Assembly: GCA_025517465.1 (NCBI GenBank)
Contig: JAOPKE010000004.1
Span: 386,165-450,164 of the forward strand
DNA from: Halobacteria archaeon HArc-gm2
GTDB lineage: Archaea > Halobacteriota > Halobacteria > Halobacteriales > Haloarculaceae
Length of the DNA: 64,000 nucleotides
Reading direction: 5' to 3'
Shown here: piece after piece, positions 25,087-33,810 of the stretch
How the letters are laid out: every line of letters starts with the position of its first letter
Numbering within the stretch: position 1 is the stretch's first letter
Position numbers and translations under genes: made by a program
Notes under the pieces: generated by a model
What the model was told of the DNA's origin: nothing
The model's database searches: none
Seen by the model: only the letters and a program-made list of their open reading frames with translations

Positions 25087-26207
25087 GCTTCGACGTCGAG
25101 ACCTTCCACCGGGAGGCCGTCGAGACCGCGTCCCACGAGGACGTGGACGAGATGCGCGACCTCCTGGTCGAGACGCTCGAGGACGCCGGCCACGACGCGA
25201 CCGTCGACGAGGCGGGCAACGTGCTCGCGACTCGTGGCGGTGCCGACGACAGCACCGCAGACGGTGACGGGGACAACACGGACGGTCGCCACGTCGTCCT
25301 CAACACCCACATCGACACCGTCCCGCCGCACGTTCCCTACGAGCGCGACGGCGACGTGGTCAGGGGCAGAGGCGCCTGCGACGCGAAGGGACCCCTCGCC
25401 GCATTGCTGTCGGCCTTCCTCGCTGTCGAACCCACCGACGGGAAACTGACCCTCGCTATCACGCCAGACGAGGAGACGGTCCAGTCGGGTGCAGCCCACC
25501 TGGCAAAGCGGATGGCCGACGGAGACCTATCGGTCGACGGCTTCGTCGTCGGCGAACCGACGGGCCTCGACGTCTGCACCGCCGCACGTGGGCAGTACGA
25601 GGGGACGATCACCATCACCGGCGCGGCCGCCCACGCGGCGACGCCCGAGAGCGGCGCGAACGCGATTCGTGCGGCAGCGCCGGTCCTGCAGGCCATGGAG
25701 ACGTTCGATGAAAAGCGCGGACCGGGCGAACACGAGTCGCTCGGGCGGCCGACGCTGACGCCGACGGTCGTCGAGGGCGGCGAGACGTCGAACCAGGTGC
25801 CCGAGACGTGTGAGATCACCTTCGACCGCAGGCCGGTTCCCCCGGAGAGCGCCGACGAGTTCCGGGCCGACCTGGAGGAGCACCTGTACCAGTGGATGCC
25901 GACCGGGATGGACCTCCGCGTCGAACTTACGCCCCGAGAGTCGCCGTTCCTCAGTGCGTTCGCCACCGACCGCGAGAACACGCTGGTCAAAACGCTGGCC
26001 GACGCCAGCGGCGGCGACGTCCGTCCGTTCGGCGCCGCGACGGAGGCGTCCTTCTTCGCCGCGCACGCGCCGACGGTCGTCTTCGGCCCCGGCGACCTCG
26101 CGGACGACGACGGCGCCGTCGCTCACAGCGAACGGGAGTACGTCCGGCTCTCCGAAGTCGAGGCGGCCGCGGCGGCGGTCCGCACGGCACTGGGCGAACT
26201 AGTGTGA
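25083..26207 (+). CDS. dapE: M20-family succinyl-diaminopimelate desuccinylase
   Basis: This 374-residue metallopeptidase-fold protein shows the M20 zinc ligands: NTHIDTVPPH (residues ~76-85), GRGACDAKGP (~95-104) and ITPDEETVQSG (~123-133, catalytic Glu), and a final His in VAHSEREYV. A dimerisation domain lies at ~165-285. Its overlap with lysA supports the DapE role that completes the succinylase route, although M20 members can be hard to tell apart. Confidence 0.88.
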   Translation: MSFDVETFHREAVETASHEDVDEMRDLLVETLEDAGHDATVDEAGNVLATRGGADDSTADGDGDNTDGRHVVLNTHIDTVPPHVPYERDGDVVRGRGACDAKGPLAALLSAFLAVEPTDGKLTLAITPDEETVQSGAAHLAKRMADGDLSVDGFVVGEPTGLDVCTAARGQYEGTITITGAAAHAATPESGANAIRAAAPVLQAMETFDEKRGPGEHESLGRPTLTPTVVEGGETSNQVPETCEITFDRRPVPPESADEFRADLEEHLYQWMPTGMDLRVELTPRESPFLSAFATDRENTLVKTLADASGGDVRPFGAATEASFFAAHAPTVVFGPGDLADDDGAVAHSEREYVRLSEVEAAAAAVRTALGELV

Positions 26208-26215
26208 GTACGACG

Positions 26216-26833
26216 CTAGTGTAGGTACGTCTTCGCTTCCTCGTCGCTCACCTGGTCGAAGTTCTCGAAGTAAGCACCGACCGCGCGGAACGCGGCCGGG
26301 GTTTCGAGGGCTACCACCTCGTCGGCGAATTCGCGGAGTTCCTCGATACTGCCCCGGGGGCCGACCGGGACCGCGACTACCACGCTCGCCGGCCCTTCGT
26401 CGCTGACGTGCTGGAGACAGGCCCGCATCGTCGCCCCCGTCGCGACGCCGTCGTCGACGACGACGACGCGTTTGTCGGACAGATCCGGTGGCGGTCCCTG
26501 CCGATACCGTCGCGCTTTCTCGCTCGCGGCCTCGCTGACCGCGACCCGTTCGTCCTCGACGTACTCGTCGCGGACGCCCACGTCGTCGATCAGCGACCGG
26601 TTCAGCCACAGCGCCCCGTTCTCGGCGACGGCGCCGATGGCCAGCTCGGGGTTGTGCGGGGCGCCGATCTTCTTTGCCACGACGACGTCGAGCGGAGCGT
26701 CCAGCCGATCGGCGACTGCGCGACCGAGGGGGAGTCCACCGCGCGGGATGGCGAGGACGACGTCGGCTTCGACGCCACGCTCGCGAAGCGCGTCGGCCAG
26801 GCGTTCGCCGGCGTCCGTGCGATCGCGGAACAT
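26216..26833 (-). CDS. phosphoribosyltransferase-fold protein
   Basis: This 205-residue protein is a type I PRTase homologue. The PRPP loop is VVVVDDGVATGATM (residues ~113-126), and a VVLAIPRGGLPLG segment (~24-36) and KKIGAPHNPE (~55-64) are typical of the archaeal/bacterial group annotated as phosphoribosyltransferase next to dienelactone hydrolases. The substrate base is unknown. It converges with dapE 8 bp away. The start at 26831-26833 is preceded by an AT-rich leader. Confidence 0.85.
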   Translation of the reverse strand: MFRDRTDAGERLADALRERGVEADVVLAIPRGGLPLGRAVADRLDAPLDVVVAKKIGAPHNPELAIGAVAENGALWLNRSLIDDVGVRDEYVEDERVAVSEAASEKARRYRQGPPPDLSDKRVVVVDDGVATGATMRACLQHVSDEGPASVVVAVPVGPRGSIEELREFADEVVALETPAAFRAVGAYFENFDQVSDEEAKTYLH

Positions 26834-27018
26834 AGTGGAGTGTAGGGCCTGACGGTAGTTAGGTCGAACGCCGGCGAGTGACGGGCCGGGGAAATATTTC
26901 CGTCCCGAAAACATTCTTGTATTGTCGTGGCATACGATACCATACAACACACCAACAGACAGCGCTCGAACGGCGAATTCGCTGAGTGGGAACGAACGTC
27001 AGTCGTTGCGAAGTCACC

Positions 27019-28131
27019 GTGCCACCACACCAACCTGAACCGATCCGGCGGAGCATCGAAGTCGAGTACTGGGTAATCGACGACCAGGGCCGACTCGTCG
27101 AACCGGGCGAACTCCTGGAGGCGTCCCCGGGCGCCGAAGAGGAGTTCGTCGAACCCCTGATCGAGATCAAGACGACGCCCTGCGAGTCGACAGCGGCGCT
27201 GCGCGACGAACTGTACGAACGCGTCGGCGCTGTTCTCCAGCGGGCCGACGAACTCGACCGCGGGCTCGTCCCCCTGGCGACGCCCGTGAACCAGGACGAT
27301 ATCCGCGAGCGCGAGAGCGAGCGCACGCGTATCCAGAACGCCGTCGTCGGCGAGGACTTCGCGTACGTCCGCCACTGCGCGGGGACGCACGTCCACGTCG
27401 AGCAACAGCCAGGCCGCGCCATCGACCAGTTGAACGCGTTCATCGCGCTGGACCCGGCGCTGGCGCTGGTCAACTCCTCGCCGTACTTCCGGGGACGGCG
27501 CCTGGCCGACGGCGCGCGCTCGAAGCTCTATCGCTGGATGGCCTACGACGACGTCCCCCATCAGGGTCGGCTCTGGCCCTACGCGAACGACGCCGACGAG
27601 TGGACCCGGCGGCTCGAACGCCGCTACGAGGAGTTTCTGACCGCCGCCACCGACGCCGGCGTCGACCGGCGCGCCATCGCGTCGGGCTTCGATCCCGAGA
27701 GCGCGGTGTGGACGCCGGTCCAGCTCCGCGAGGAGTTCGGGACCGTCGAGTGGCGCTCGCCTGACGCCGCGCTCCCGAGCCAGGTCGTCCGACTCGCCGA
27801 CGACCTGGCCGGCGTCGTCGAGCGCATACGCGGCGCCGACGTCCGCATCGAGGGCGACAGCGGCCGCGTGGAGGGGGACGAAATCGTCCTGCCCGAGTTC
27901 GACTCGGTCATCGAGTACGTCAACGCCGCCATCCGCGATGGCCTGGCGGACCTCGAACTCCGGGCGTACCTCGACCGGATGGGGTTCGACGTCGACGCGT
28001 ACGACCCGGTGTCGCCGAAAACCGACCATGGGCGGACCGTTTCGCCGGACGCGGCCCGGCGACTACGACTCGAACAGGCCGAACGGCTCGAACGCGACGT
28101 GCTGCAGGCCGAGCCGATGAGGAGCGATTGA
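27019..28131 (+). CDS. glutamate--cysteine ligase family 2 (GCS2/YbdK-like) protein
   Basis: This ~370-residue protein belongs to the GCS2 ATP-grasp-like ligase family. N-terminal SIEVEYWVIDDQGRL (Glu-x-Glu metal ligands), EPLIEIKTTPCES, HCAGTHVHVEQQ and the RLWPYAND region match the fold. Haloarchaea use gamma-glutamylcysteine as their main thiol, and GCS2 members include its synthase; however, the N-terminus here differs from the GshA sequence that I remember, so this may be a second paralogue. Starts are GTG at 27019 or 26986; no ATG is suitable. Confidence 0.75.
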   Translation: MPPHQPEPIRRSIEVEYWVIDDQGRLVEPGELLEASPGAEEEFVEPLIEIKTTPCESTAALRDELYERVGAVLQRADELDRGLVPLATPVNQDDIRERESERTRIQNAVVGEDFAYVRHCAGTHVHVEQQPGRAIDQLNAFIALDPALALVNSSPYFRGRRLADGARSKLYRWMAYDDVPHQGRLWPYANDADEWTRRLERRYEEFLTAATDAGVDRRAIASGFDPESAVWTPVQLREEFGTVEWRSPDAALPSQVVRLADDLAGVVERIRGADVRIEGDSGRVEGDEIVLPEFDSVIEYVNAAIRDGLADLELRAYLDRMGFDVDAYDPVSPKTDHGRTVSPDAARRLRLEQAERLERDVLQAEPMRSD

Positions 28132-28173
28132 GCCGAGCAGTGGCGGGCGCGTCCAGCGAGAACGAAACGGGCC

Positions 28174-29559
28174 TTACGACAGGTCGTCCACCATCTCGTC
28201 CGCGATGCCGGTGTAGCCCGCCGGCGTCAGCGCGTGCAGTTCCTCACGGACGTCGTCGCTCACGTCGAGGTCGTCGATCATCGCGGTGAAGTCGTCCATC
28301 GTCACGTGCTGCCCGCGCGTAGCCTTCTTCACCTGCTCGTAGGCGTCGTCGTGGCCCTCCCGGCGGAGGACGGTCTGGACGGCCTCGCCGATGATCTCGG
28401 GGGTCGCTTCGAGGTCGTCGGCCATCACCTGCTCGTTCGGGACGACCTTCGCCAGCCCGTTCTGGCACTTCTGATAGCCGATGAGACAGTGCGAGAAGGC
28501 GGCGCCGATATTCCGCTTCACCGTCGAATCGGAGAGGTCGCGCTGGAGTCGGGACTTCGTGACGTAGTCACCGAGGAAGGTCAGGTCGGAGTTGGCCTTC
28601 GAGAGGTTCCCCTCGCTGTTCTCGAAGTCGATGGGATTGACCTTGTGGGGCATCGTCGACGACCCGGTCTCGCCCTCGACGGCCTCCTGACCGAGGTAAC
28701 GGTCGGAGACGTAGAGCCAGACGTCGAGATCCAGATCCAGCAGGACGTTGTTGGCGCCCCGCAGCGCGTCGAACAGTGCGGCGAGGTCGTCGCAGGGGTT
28801 GACCTGCGTCGTGAGCGGTTCGTGGTCGAGGCCGAGGCCGTCGACGAACTCGCGGGCGAACGCGGGCCAGTCGACGTCGGGGTAGGCCGCGTGGTGGGCG
28901 GCGTAGGTGCCTGACGCGCCGGCGAGCTTTCCGGAGAGGTCCGCGGCGGCGCGCTCGATACGGGCGAGCGCGCGGCCCAGCCGCGAAGCGTAGACGGCCA
29001 TCTCCTTGCCGAACGTCGTCGGCGTCGCGGGCTGGCCGTGGGTGCGCGCCAGCATCGGCACGTCGCGGTACTGCCGGGCCATCTCGGCGAGTACGTCACG
29101 AGTCTCGCGCAGTTCGGGTACCAGCACCTCCTCGACGGCTGGTTTGACGAGCAGCCGGTGGGCGAGGTTGTTCACGTCCTCGCTCGTGAGCCCGAAGTGG
29201 ATCCAGTTCCCCGCATCCAGGTCCTCGGGCAGGTTCAGGCGGACGAAGTACTCGACGGCCTTGACGTCGTGGTTCGTCGCCGTGTACTCGCCGTACCCCT
29301 CGGTTTCGAGTTGCTTGACGACGCCCGCGTCGTCCGCGTCGAAGGACTCGTACAGTCCCCGGAGGTGCTCGCGCTGGTCGGCGTTGATGGTCAGGGGCGT
29401 CTGTTCGAGGTCCGCCAGGTCGATCAGGTACTCCACCTCGACCTGTACGCGCGCCCGCATCAGCGCGCGTTCGCTGGCGTAGGGGACGAGCGGTTCGGTG
29501 TACCGGGCGTACCGCCCGTCGAGTGGCGAGACGGCGTCGAGCGCGCCGCGTTCTGTCAT
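28174..29559 (-). CDS. purB: adenylosuccinate lyase
   Basis: This 461-residue protein acts twice in purine synthesis (SAICAR to AICAR and adenylosuccinate to AMP). Superfamily signatures are clear: SPLDGRYARYT at the N-terminus, TATNHDVKAVEYF (residues ~92-104), GLTSEDVNN (~125-133), ARTHGQPATPT (~172-182, catalytic His), and the signature loop GSSTMPHKVNPIDFEN (~297-312). The ATG at 29557-29559 fits; upstream extension is not needed. Confidence 0.96.
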   Translation of the reverse strand: MTERGALDAVSPLDGRYARYTEPLVPYASERALMRARVQVEVEYLIDLADLEQTPLTINADQREHLRGLYESFDADDAGVVKQLETEGYGEYTATNHDVKAVEYFVRLNLPEDLDAGNWIHFGLTSEDVNNLAHRLLVKPAVEEVLVPELRETRDVLAEMARQYRDVPMLARTHGQPATPTTFGKEMAVYASRLGRALARIERAAADLSGKLAGASGTYAAHHAAYPDVDWPAFAREFVDGLGLDHEPLTTQVNPCDDLAALFDALRGANNVLLDLDLDVWLYVSDRYLGQEAVEGETGSSTMPHKVNPIDFENSEGNLSKANSDLTFLGDYVTKSRLQRDLSDSTVKRNIGAAFSHCLIGYQKCQNGLAKVVPNEQVMADDLEATPEIIGEAVQTVLRREGHDDAYEQVKKATRGQHVTMDDFTAMIDDLDVSDDVREELHALTPAGYTGIADEMVDDLS

Positions 29560-29724
29560 GGGCAAGGGTGGGCCGGGCCGCCGAAAAAGCGTATCGAATC
29601 CCGTGTGTATGACGTGGGCGGGTATGAGTTGGATTTGGGTTGGCTGGGAGTACGTCTGGTGATGGATTTCGATCAAGGACTTAGCGATCAGGGGATTCCA
29701 GCGTTTCAGCCGTGAGCATGAGTT

Positions 29725-29850
29725 CAAACAACTCGAAAGCCCTCGGCGCGCTCGCGGTCGCTCAGCGGGATACCCTCACGTCCGTTCGGGTAGGGCCCGC
29801 TGAGCGACTGCCCTTCGGCGCGAGCCGGCCTCGCCCTTTCAGTCCTCCAG
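29725..29850 (-). repeat. Structured element, family 1, copy C
   Basis: Read on the minus strand it runs from GGACTGAAAGGGCGAGG to CCGAGGGCTTTCGAGTTGTT. A 13-bp stem pairs 29757-29769 (GTCGCTCAGCGGG) with 29796-29808. The ends match the family while the interior is replaced by this different stem. It lies head-to-head with copy D. Confidence 0.6.
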
Positions 29851-30094
29851 GGTCAGCATCGCTCGCGCGATGAAACGCGCTCGCGATTGACTCCCCACTC
29901 CTCCCCCGGATTCGCGCCGTCCGGCGCGAATCACGCTTCCTGACTGCTCCGCAACCGCCCGGCCGAGAGCGCGGGTCCGAGCGACAGGCGGGCCGAGCGT
30001 CGCGACGGCCGCCGGATGGGCGAGCGGGAGCGAAGCGACACGCGAGCCGCGAGGGACGCGCGACCAGGGGAAGGGCAGGGCTGCGGTGCCTGGA
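29851..30094. other. spacer between family 1 copies C and D
   Basis: No gene is seen. It contains a GCGCCG/CGGCGC hairpin (TTCGCGCCGTCCGGCGCGAA near 29922-29941) and a GCGAGCGGGAGCGA word shared with the hairpin cluster after tfb. Confidence 0.4.
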
Positions 30095-30268
30095 GTCCTC
30101 GTGAGCGAAGCGAACGAGGACTCGGAAGACGAACGGAGTGAGTCTTCCGGTGGACTGAAAGGGCGAACGCGTCTGCGGGAACCCGGACCCCGCAAGCACC
30201 GAACGGAGTGAGGCGCGCAGCGTGGGTCCAGGGACCGGAGACGCGTGAGGGCTTTCTGGATGTTGCTG
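30095..30268 (+). repeat. Structured element, family 1, copy D with two leading hairpins
   Basis: Two hairpins come first: GTCCTCGT/ACGAGGAC (30095-30121) and GGAAGAC/GTCTTCC (30124-30148), the second with loop GAACGGAGTGA. They are followed by GGTGGACTGAAAGGGCG (30149-30165), stem ACGCGTCT (30167-30174) with AGACGCGT (30239-30246), interior GAACCCGGAC, CGCAAGCACC and GAACGGAGTGAG, and the end GAGGGCTTTCTGG. The two leading hairpins recur in copy F. Confidence 0.65.
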
Positions 30269-30354
30269 TCTCTATGTCTCCCAGCTACCTGTTACGGTAT
30301 CCCACTCACTGCACGGAAAAAGCCAATCAGATCACGAAGAGACGACCGAACAGA

Positions 30355-31341
30355 TCAGTCGTCTTCCGTCGTCGCGCCCATGGCGTCCGACTCGTCCTCG
30401 GCGCGGTGGTAGTAGCTCGTGTAGCGGGAGAGCTTGCGGTAGAGGAAGTAGCCGACGATGAGGTCGAAGCCGAGGATGAAGCCGAGGGAGACGAACAGGT
30501 TCCAGACGGGGAGGACGGCCGGCAGGTACGTCACGAGCGTGTTGTAGGTGGCGTGGATGAGCGCGGCGATGAGGATGCCTTTGACGACGATGGGGCCGGC
30601 GTTCTCGCGGTTGAACTTGGCGAGGCCGAGGTAGTAGCCGGCGAAGGCGGAGTAGAGCACGTGGCCCGGGCCGACGAATGCACGGCTGGTGGCCGTCCCT
30701 ACTGCGCGTTCGATCTGGGTGACGCCGGCCATCTCCGCGGCCGCCTGGTACCCCTGTGCGATGTAGAGGGCGTTCTCGATGGTGGCGAAGCCCAGTCCCG
30801 CGACGGCGCCGTACACCGCGCCGTCGATGACGGCGTCGAAGTCGTCCCTGCGGTAGGCGTGAGTCCGGATCGCGAGCCACTTCACCGTCTCCTCGATGGG
30901 GCCGACGACGAGGAAGAAAAAGAGCGCCATCCCGATCACGGGAATCCAGCTGAAGACGATCTGGAAGACCGAGTTGACTGCGGCGGCGAAGCTCGCGAAC
31001 AGGACTGCGAGGACGAAGGTGATCGCGAGCGCGTCGATGGGCTCCCGGCGCGTGGGGTCGTCGTACCAGACGTAGGCGACCAGCAGGAGCGCCGGGACCG
31101 CCGACAGCGCCGCCAGGAAGCCAAGTCTGGGCTCTTCGAGGACGAGCAACCCCGCGAAGGCGAGCTGGGCGACGAAGAAGAGCAGCGCGAGCGCGAGGAG
31201 GCCGTACCGCTTGATCCCGTGCAAGACGGCGTATATCACGACCGAGAGCTTGTCGACGACCGATCGGGAGTCCCACTCGGCGACGTCGTACAGGTCCTCG
31301 GTACCGCCGAGAACGATCGCTACCGGGTCTCGATCACGCAT
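30355..31341 (-). CDS. PrsW-family intramembrane metalloprotease
   Basis: This 328-residue membrane protein has about eight membrane segments. The PrsW motifs are visible: GPIEETVKWLAIR (Glu-Glu pair, residues ~149-161), GLGFATIENALYIA (Glu, ~190-203), GPGHVLYSAFAGYYLG (His), and IAALIHATYNTL (His). PrsW-type proteases process membrane-bound anti-sigma factors in bacteria; archaeal substrates are unknown. The ATG at 31339-31341 was chosen; upstream frame is basic and non-membrane. Confidence 0.9.
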   Translation of the reverse strand: MRDRDPVAIVLGGTEDLYDVAEWDSRSVVDKLSVVIYAVLHGIKRYGLLALALLFFVAQLAFAGLLVLEEPRLGFLAALSAVPALLLVAYVWYDDPTRREPIDALAITFVLAVLFASFAAAVNSVFQIVFSWIPVIGMALFFFLVVGPIEETVKWLAIRTHAYRRDDFDAVIDGAVYGAVAGLGFATIENALYIAQGYQAAAEMAGVTQIERAVGTATSRAFVGPGHVLYSAFAGYYLGLAKFNRENAGPIVVKGILIAALIHATYNTLVTYLPAVLPVWNLFVSLGFILGFDLIVGYFLYRKLSRYTSYYHRAEDESDAMGATTEDD

Positions 31342-31435
31342 ACGGGAGAAAACGGGCGCCACACCGTAGTGATTTTCCCCGAGCGACCGACCATAACGGC
31401 CGCGAACCGGTCGATGCCGCGGTGGGAAGGCGCGA

Positions 31436-31987
31436 CTACCGCCCGGCGGCGCTCGGTTCGAGGTGGTCGGCCGGGCGATGGGGATGACGCCAGAGGTGGC
31501 TCCCGACCGCGACCCAGGCCAGGCCGACCGGGAGCGCCAGCGCCGACACCCGGTTGAACCCCAGGAACAGGACGGTCCCGACGAACAGGCTGACACCGAT
31601 CCACGGCGGGAGGCGGCGGGCGCGCACGAGGCCTGCTGCCAGGAGAAGCGACCCGGCCACGAGCACGAGGACACCGGGCGCGAGGAACCACGTTGCGAGC
31701 CCACCTTCGCCACGGACCAGGCCGAGCGCCTGGCCGACGGCGAACGAGAGCGACCCGACGGCTGCGAGGGCGGCCCCCTCGCCGCCGGGGAACTGGTAGG
31801 CCCAATCGAAGGCGAGGACGAGGCCGGCGAGCCCGACGGCGAGTAGCAGGCCCGAGGTCGCGACCAGCGAGAGCGCGACGCCGTCGGCGACCGATCCGGT
31901 GGTCGCAGCGACGACTGCCCAGCCGGTCCAGGTCAGTCCACCTGCGACGACGGGGAGCGCGGCCCAGTGACGACGAGTACCGGTCAC
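31436..31987 (-). CDS. hypothetical six-helix membrane protein
   Basis: This 183-residue protein with a GTG start (31985-31987) has about six hydrophobic segments with short loops, and no conserved charged motif inside the membrane. It lies upstream of the PrsW gene on the same strand, 94 bp away. Function unknown. Confidence 0.65.
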   Translation of the reverse strand: MTGTRRHWAALPVVAGGLTWTGWAVVAATTGSVADGVALSLVATSGLLLAVGLAGLVLAFDWAYQFPGGEGAALAAVGSLSFAVGQALGLVRGEGGLATWFLAPGVLVLVAGSLLLAAGLVRARRLPPWIGVSLFVGTVLFLGFNRVSALALPVGLAWVAVGSHLWRHPHRPADHLEPSAAGR

Positions 31988-32157
31988 AGGGGCGACTACG
32001 GCCGCCCGTGACAAATGGTTCGGGTGTCGACCGCGTCGAAGTGCCACGCCGCGTCGACGGCTTCGGTCGCGTCGACTGCACCTGTTGCACCGACTGTGTC
32101 GACTGTGTCGAGGGTGGATTCGCAACTACTTTGCGCGCCCGCTCCGCTTCCTCGCAC

Positions 32158-33738
32158 ATGAAACTCGCCGGCATGGCCAGCAACCGCGGCCGGAACCTGA
32201 TGAACATCGCGGACCGCGCCCCGGGCGGCGCGTCCTTCGCCGTCGTCGTCACGAACGACGCCGACGCACCGGTGCTCGACGCCGCAGCCGAACGCGGCAT
32301 CCCGACCGAAGTGGTCGAACGCGACGAGGACGAGGAACGGGAAGCCCACGAGGAACGCGTGGTCGACGCACTCGCCGACTACGACGTCGACCTCGTCTGC
32401 CTCGACGGGTACATGCGCGTCCTCACCGACACCTTCCTCGACGCGACGCCGACGACGCTGAACGTCCACCCCTCGCTCCTGCCCTCCTTCGCCGGGATGG
32501 ACGCTCACGAGCAGGTGATCGAATCGGGCGTCAAGCTCACGGGCTGTACCGTCCACGTCGTCGACGAGACGGTCGACGGCGGCCCCGTCGTCACCCAGGA
32601 GCCGATCCCCGTCTACCAGGGCGACGACGAGGACGACCTGAAAGACCGCGTGCTCTACGAGGGCGAGTTCGCCGCGTACCCGCGAGCGGTCAAGTGGTTC
32701 GCCGAGGACCGCGTCGACGTCGACCAGGCGGCCGGCACTGTCGACGTCGACGGTGACGACGGCGGCGCGTTCCCGACTCGGCGCCTCGTCAGCGACGAGC
32801 GCGCCGCGGACCTGCGCTACGGGGAGAATCCCCACCAGGACGCCGCGCTGTACGCCGATCCTACCACCACGGAGGCGAGCGTCGTCCACGCCGACCAGCT
32901 GAACGAGGGCGCCAAGGCGCTGTCGTACAACAACTACAACGACGCCGACGGCGCGCTGAACCTCATCAAAGAGTTCGACGAGCCAGCAGCCGCTGTCATC
33001 AAGCATACGAACCCGGCCGGCTGTGCGACGGCCGACACCGTCGCTGAGGCCTACGAGAAGGCCCTCTCGACGGACCCGATGAGCGCCTTCGGGGGCATCG
33101 TCGCGCTCAACCGCGAGTGCGACGCCGAGACGGCCGAACAGATCATCGACTCGTTCAAGGAAGTCGTCGTCGCGCCCGGCTACACCGACGCGGCGCTGGA
33201 CGTCCTCTTCGAGAAGGAGAACCTGCGTGTCCTGCACTGCGAGGGGGACCTGGAGGCCACGGAGCCCCTCACCGAGAAACCCCTCGTCGGCGGCAGACTC
33301 GTCCAGGAGCGCGACCGCCAGAAACTGACACCGGACGACCTGGAGATCGTCACCGAGCGCGAGCCCACGGACGAACAGATAGCGTCGATGCTGTTCGCCT
33401 GGCACACGCTCAAGCACGTCAAGTCGAACGGCATCCTCTTCGCGAAGGGAACGGAGACGGTGGGCATCGGCATGGGACAGGTCTCCCGCGTCGACGCCGT
33501 CCGCCTCGCAGCGATGAAGGCCGACGAGCACGCCGAGGGGAAGGACTCGCAGGGCGCCGTCATGGCCTCTGACGCCTTCTTCCCCTTCCCGGACGGCATC
33601 GAGGAAGCGGTCGACGCCGGCATCGAGGCTGTCATCCAGCCCGGCGGGTCGAAGAACGACGACGCCGTCGTCGAGGCCGCGAACGAACACGACGTGGCGA
33701 TGGTGTTCACCGGCCAGCGCTCCTTTAGGCACGACTGA
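32158..33738 (+). CDS. purNH: PurN-AICAR formyltransferase fusion (purNH)
   Basis: This 526-residue protein fuses two folate-dependent purine enzymes. Residues 1-~195 form the GAR transformylase: GMASNRGRNL, LDGYMRVL, NVHPSLLPSFAG (catalytic Asn-x-His), and GCTVHVVDETVDGGPV (catalytic Asp). Residues ~210-526 form the AICAR transformylase half of PurH: LRYGENPHQDAAL, LSYNNYNDADGA, VIKHTNPAGCA and SAFGGIVAL. The N-terminal IMP cyclohydrolase domain of classic PurH is absent, so a separate cyclohydrolase (PurO) is expected elsewhere. The start at 32158 gives MKLAGMASNRG. Confidence 0.93.
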   Translation: MKLAGMASNRGRNLMNIADRAPGGASFAVVVTNDADAPVLDAAAERGIPTEVVERDEDEEREAHEERVVDALADYDVDLVCLDGYMRVLTDTFLDATPTTLNVHPSLLPSFAGMDAHEQVIESGVKLTGCTVHVVDETVDGGPVVTQEPIPVYQGDDEDDLKDRVLYEGEFAAYPRAVKWFAEDRVDVDQAAGTVDVDGDDGGAFPTRRLVSDERAADLRYGENPHQDAALYADPTTTEASVVHADQLNEGAKALSYNNYNDADGALNLIKEFDEPAAAVIKHTNPAGCATADTVAEAYEKALSTDPMSAFGGIVALNRECDAETAEQIIDSFKEVVVAPGYTDAALDVLFEKENLRVLHCEGDLEATEPLTEKPLVGGRLVQERDRQKLTPDDLEIVTEREPTDEQIASMLFAWHTLKHVKSNGILFAKGTETVGIGMGQVSRVDAVRLAAMKADEHAEGKDSQGAVMASDAFFPFPDGIEEAVDAGIEAVIQPGGSKNDDAVVEAANEHDVAMVFTGQRSFRHD

Positions 33739-33810
33739 GCGCTAGCGACTGCTTCGCTCGCCACCCTCGAACGAAGTTCCTTTCCGGGAGTTCGTCGTAG
33801 GACCCCCGTA

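Noticed and set aside
31996-33732. 578-residue minus-strand frame
   Set aside because: It is antisense to purNH.
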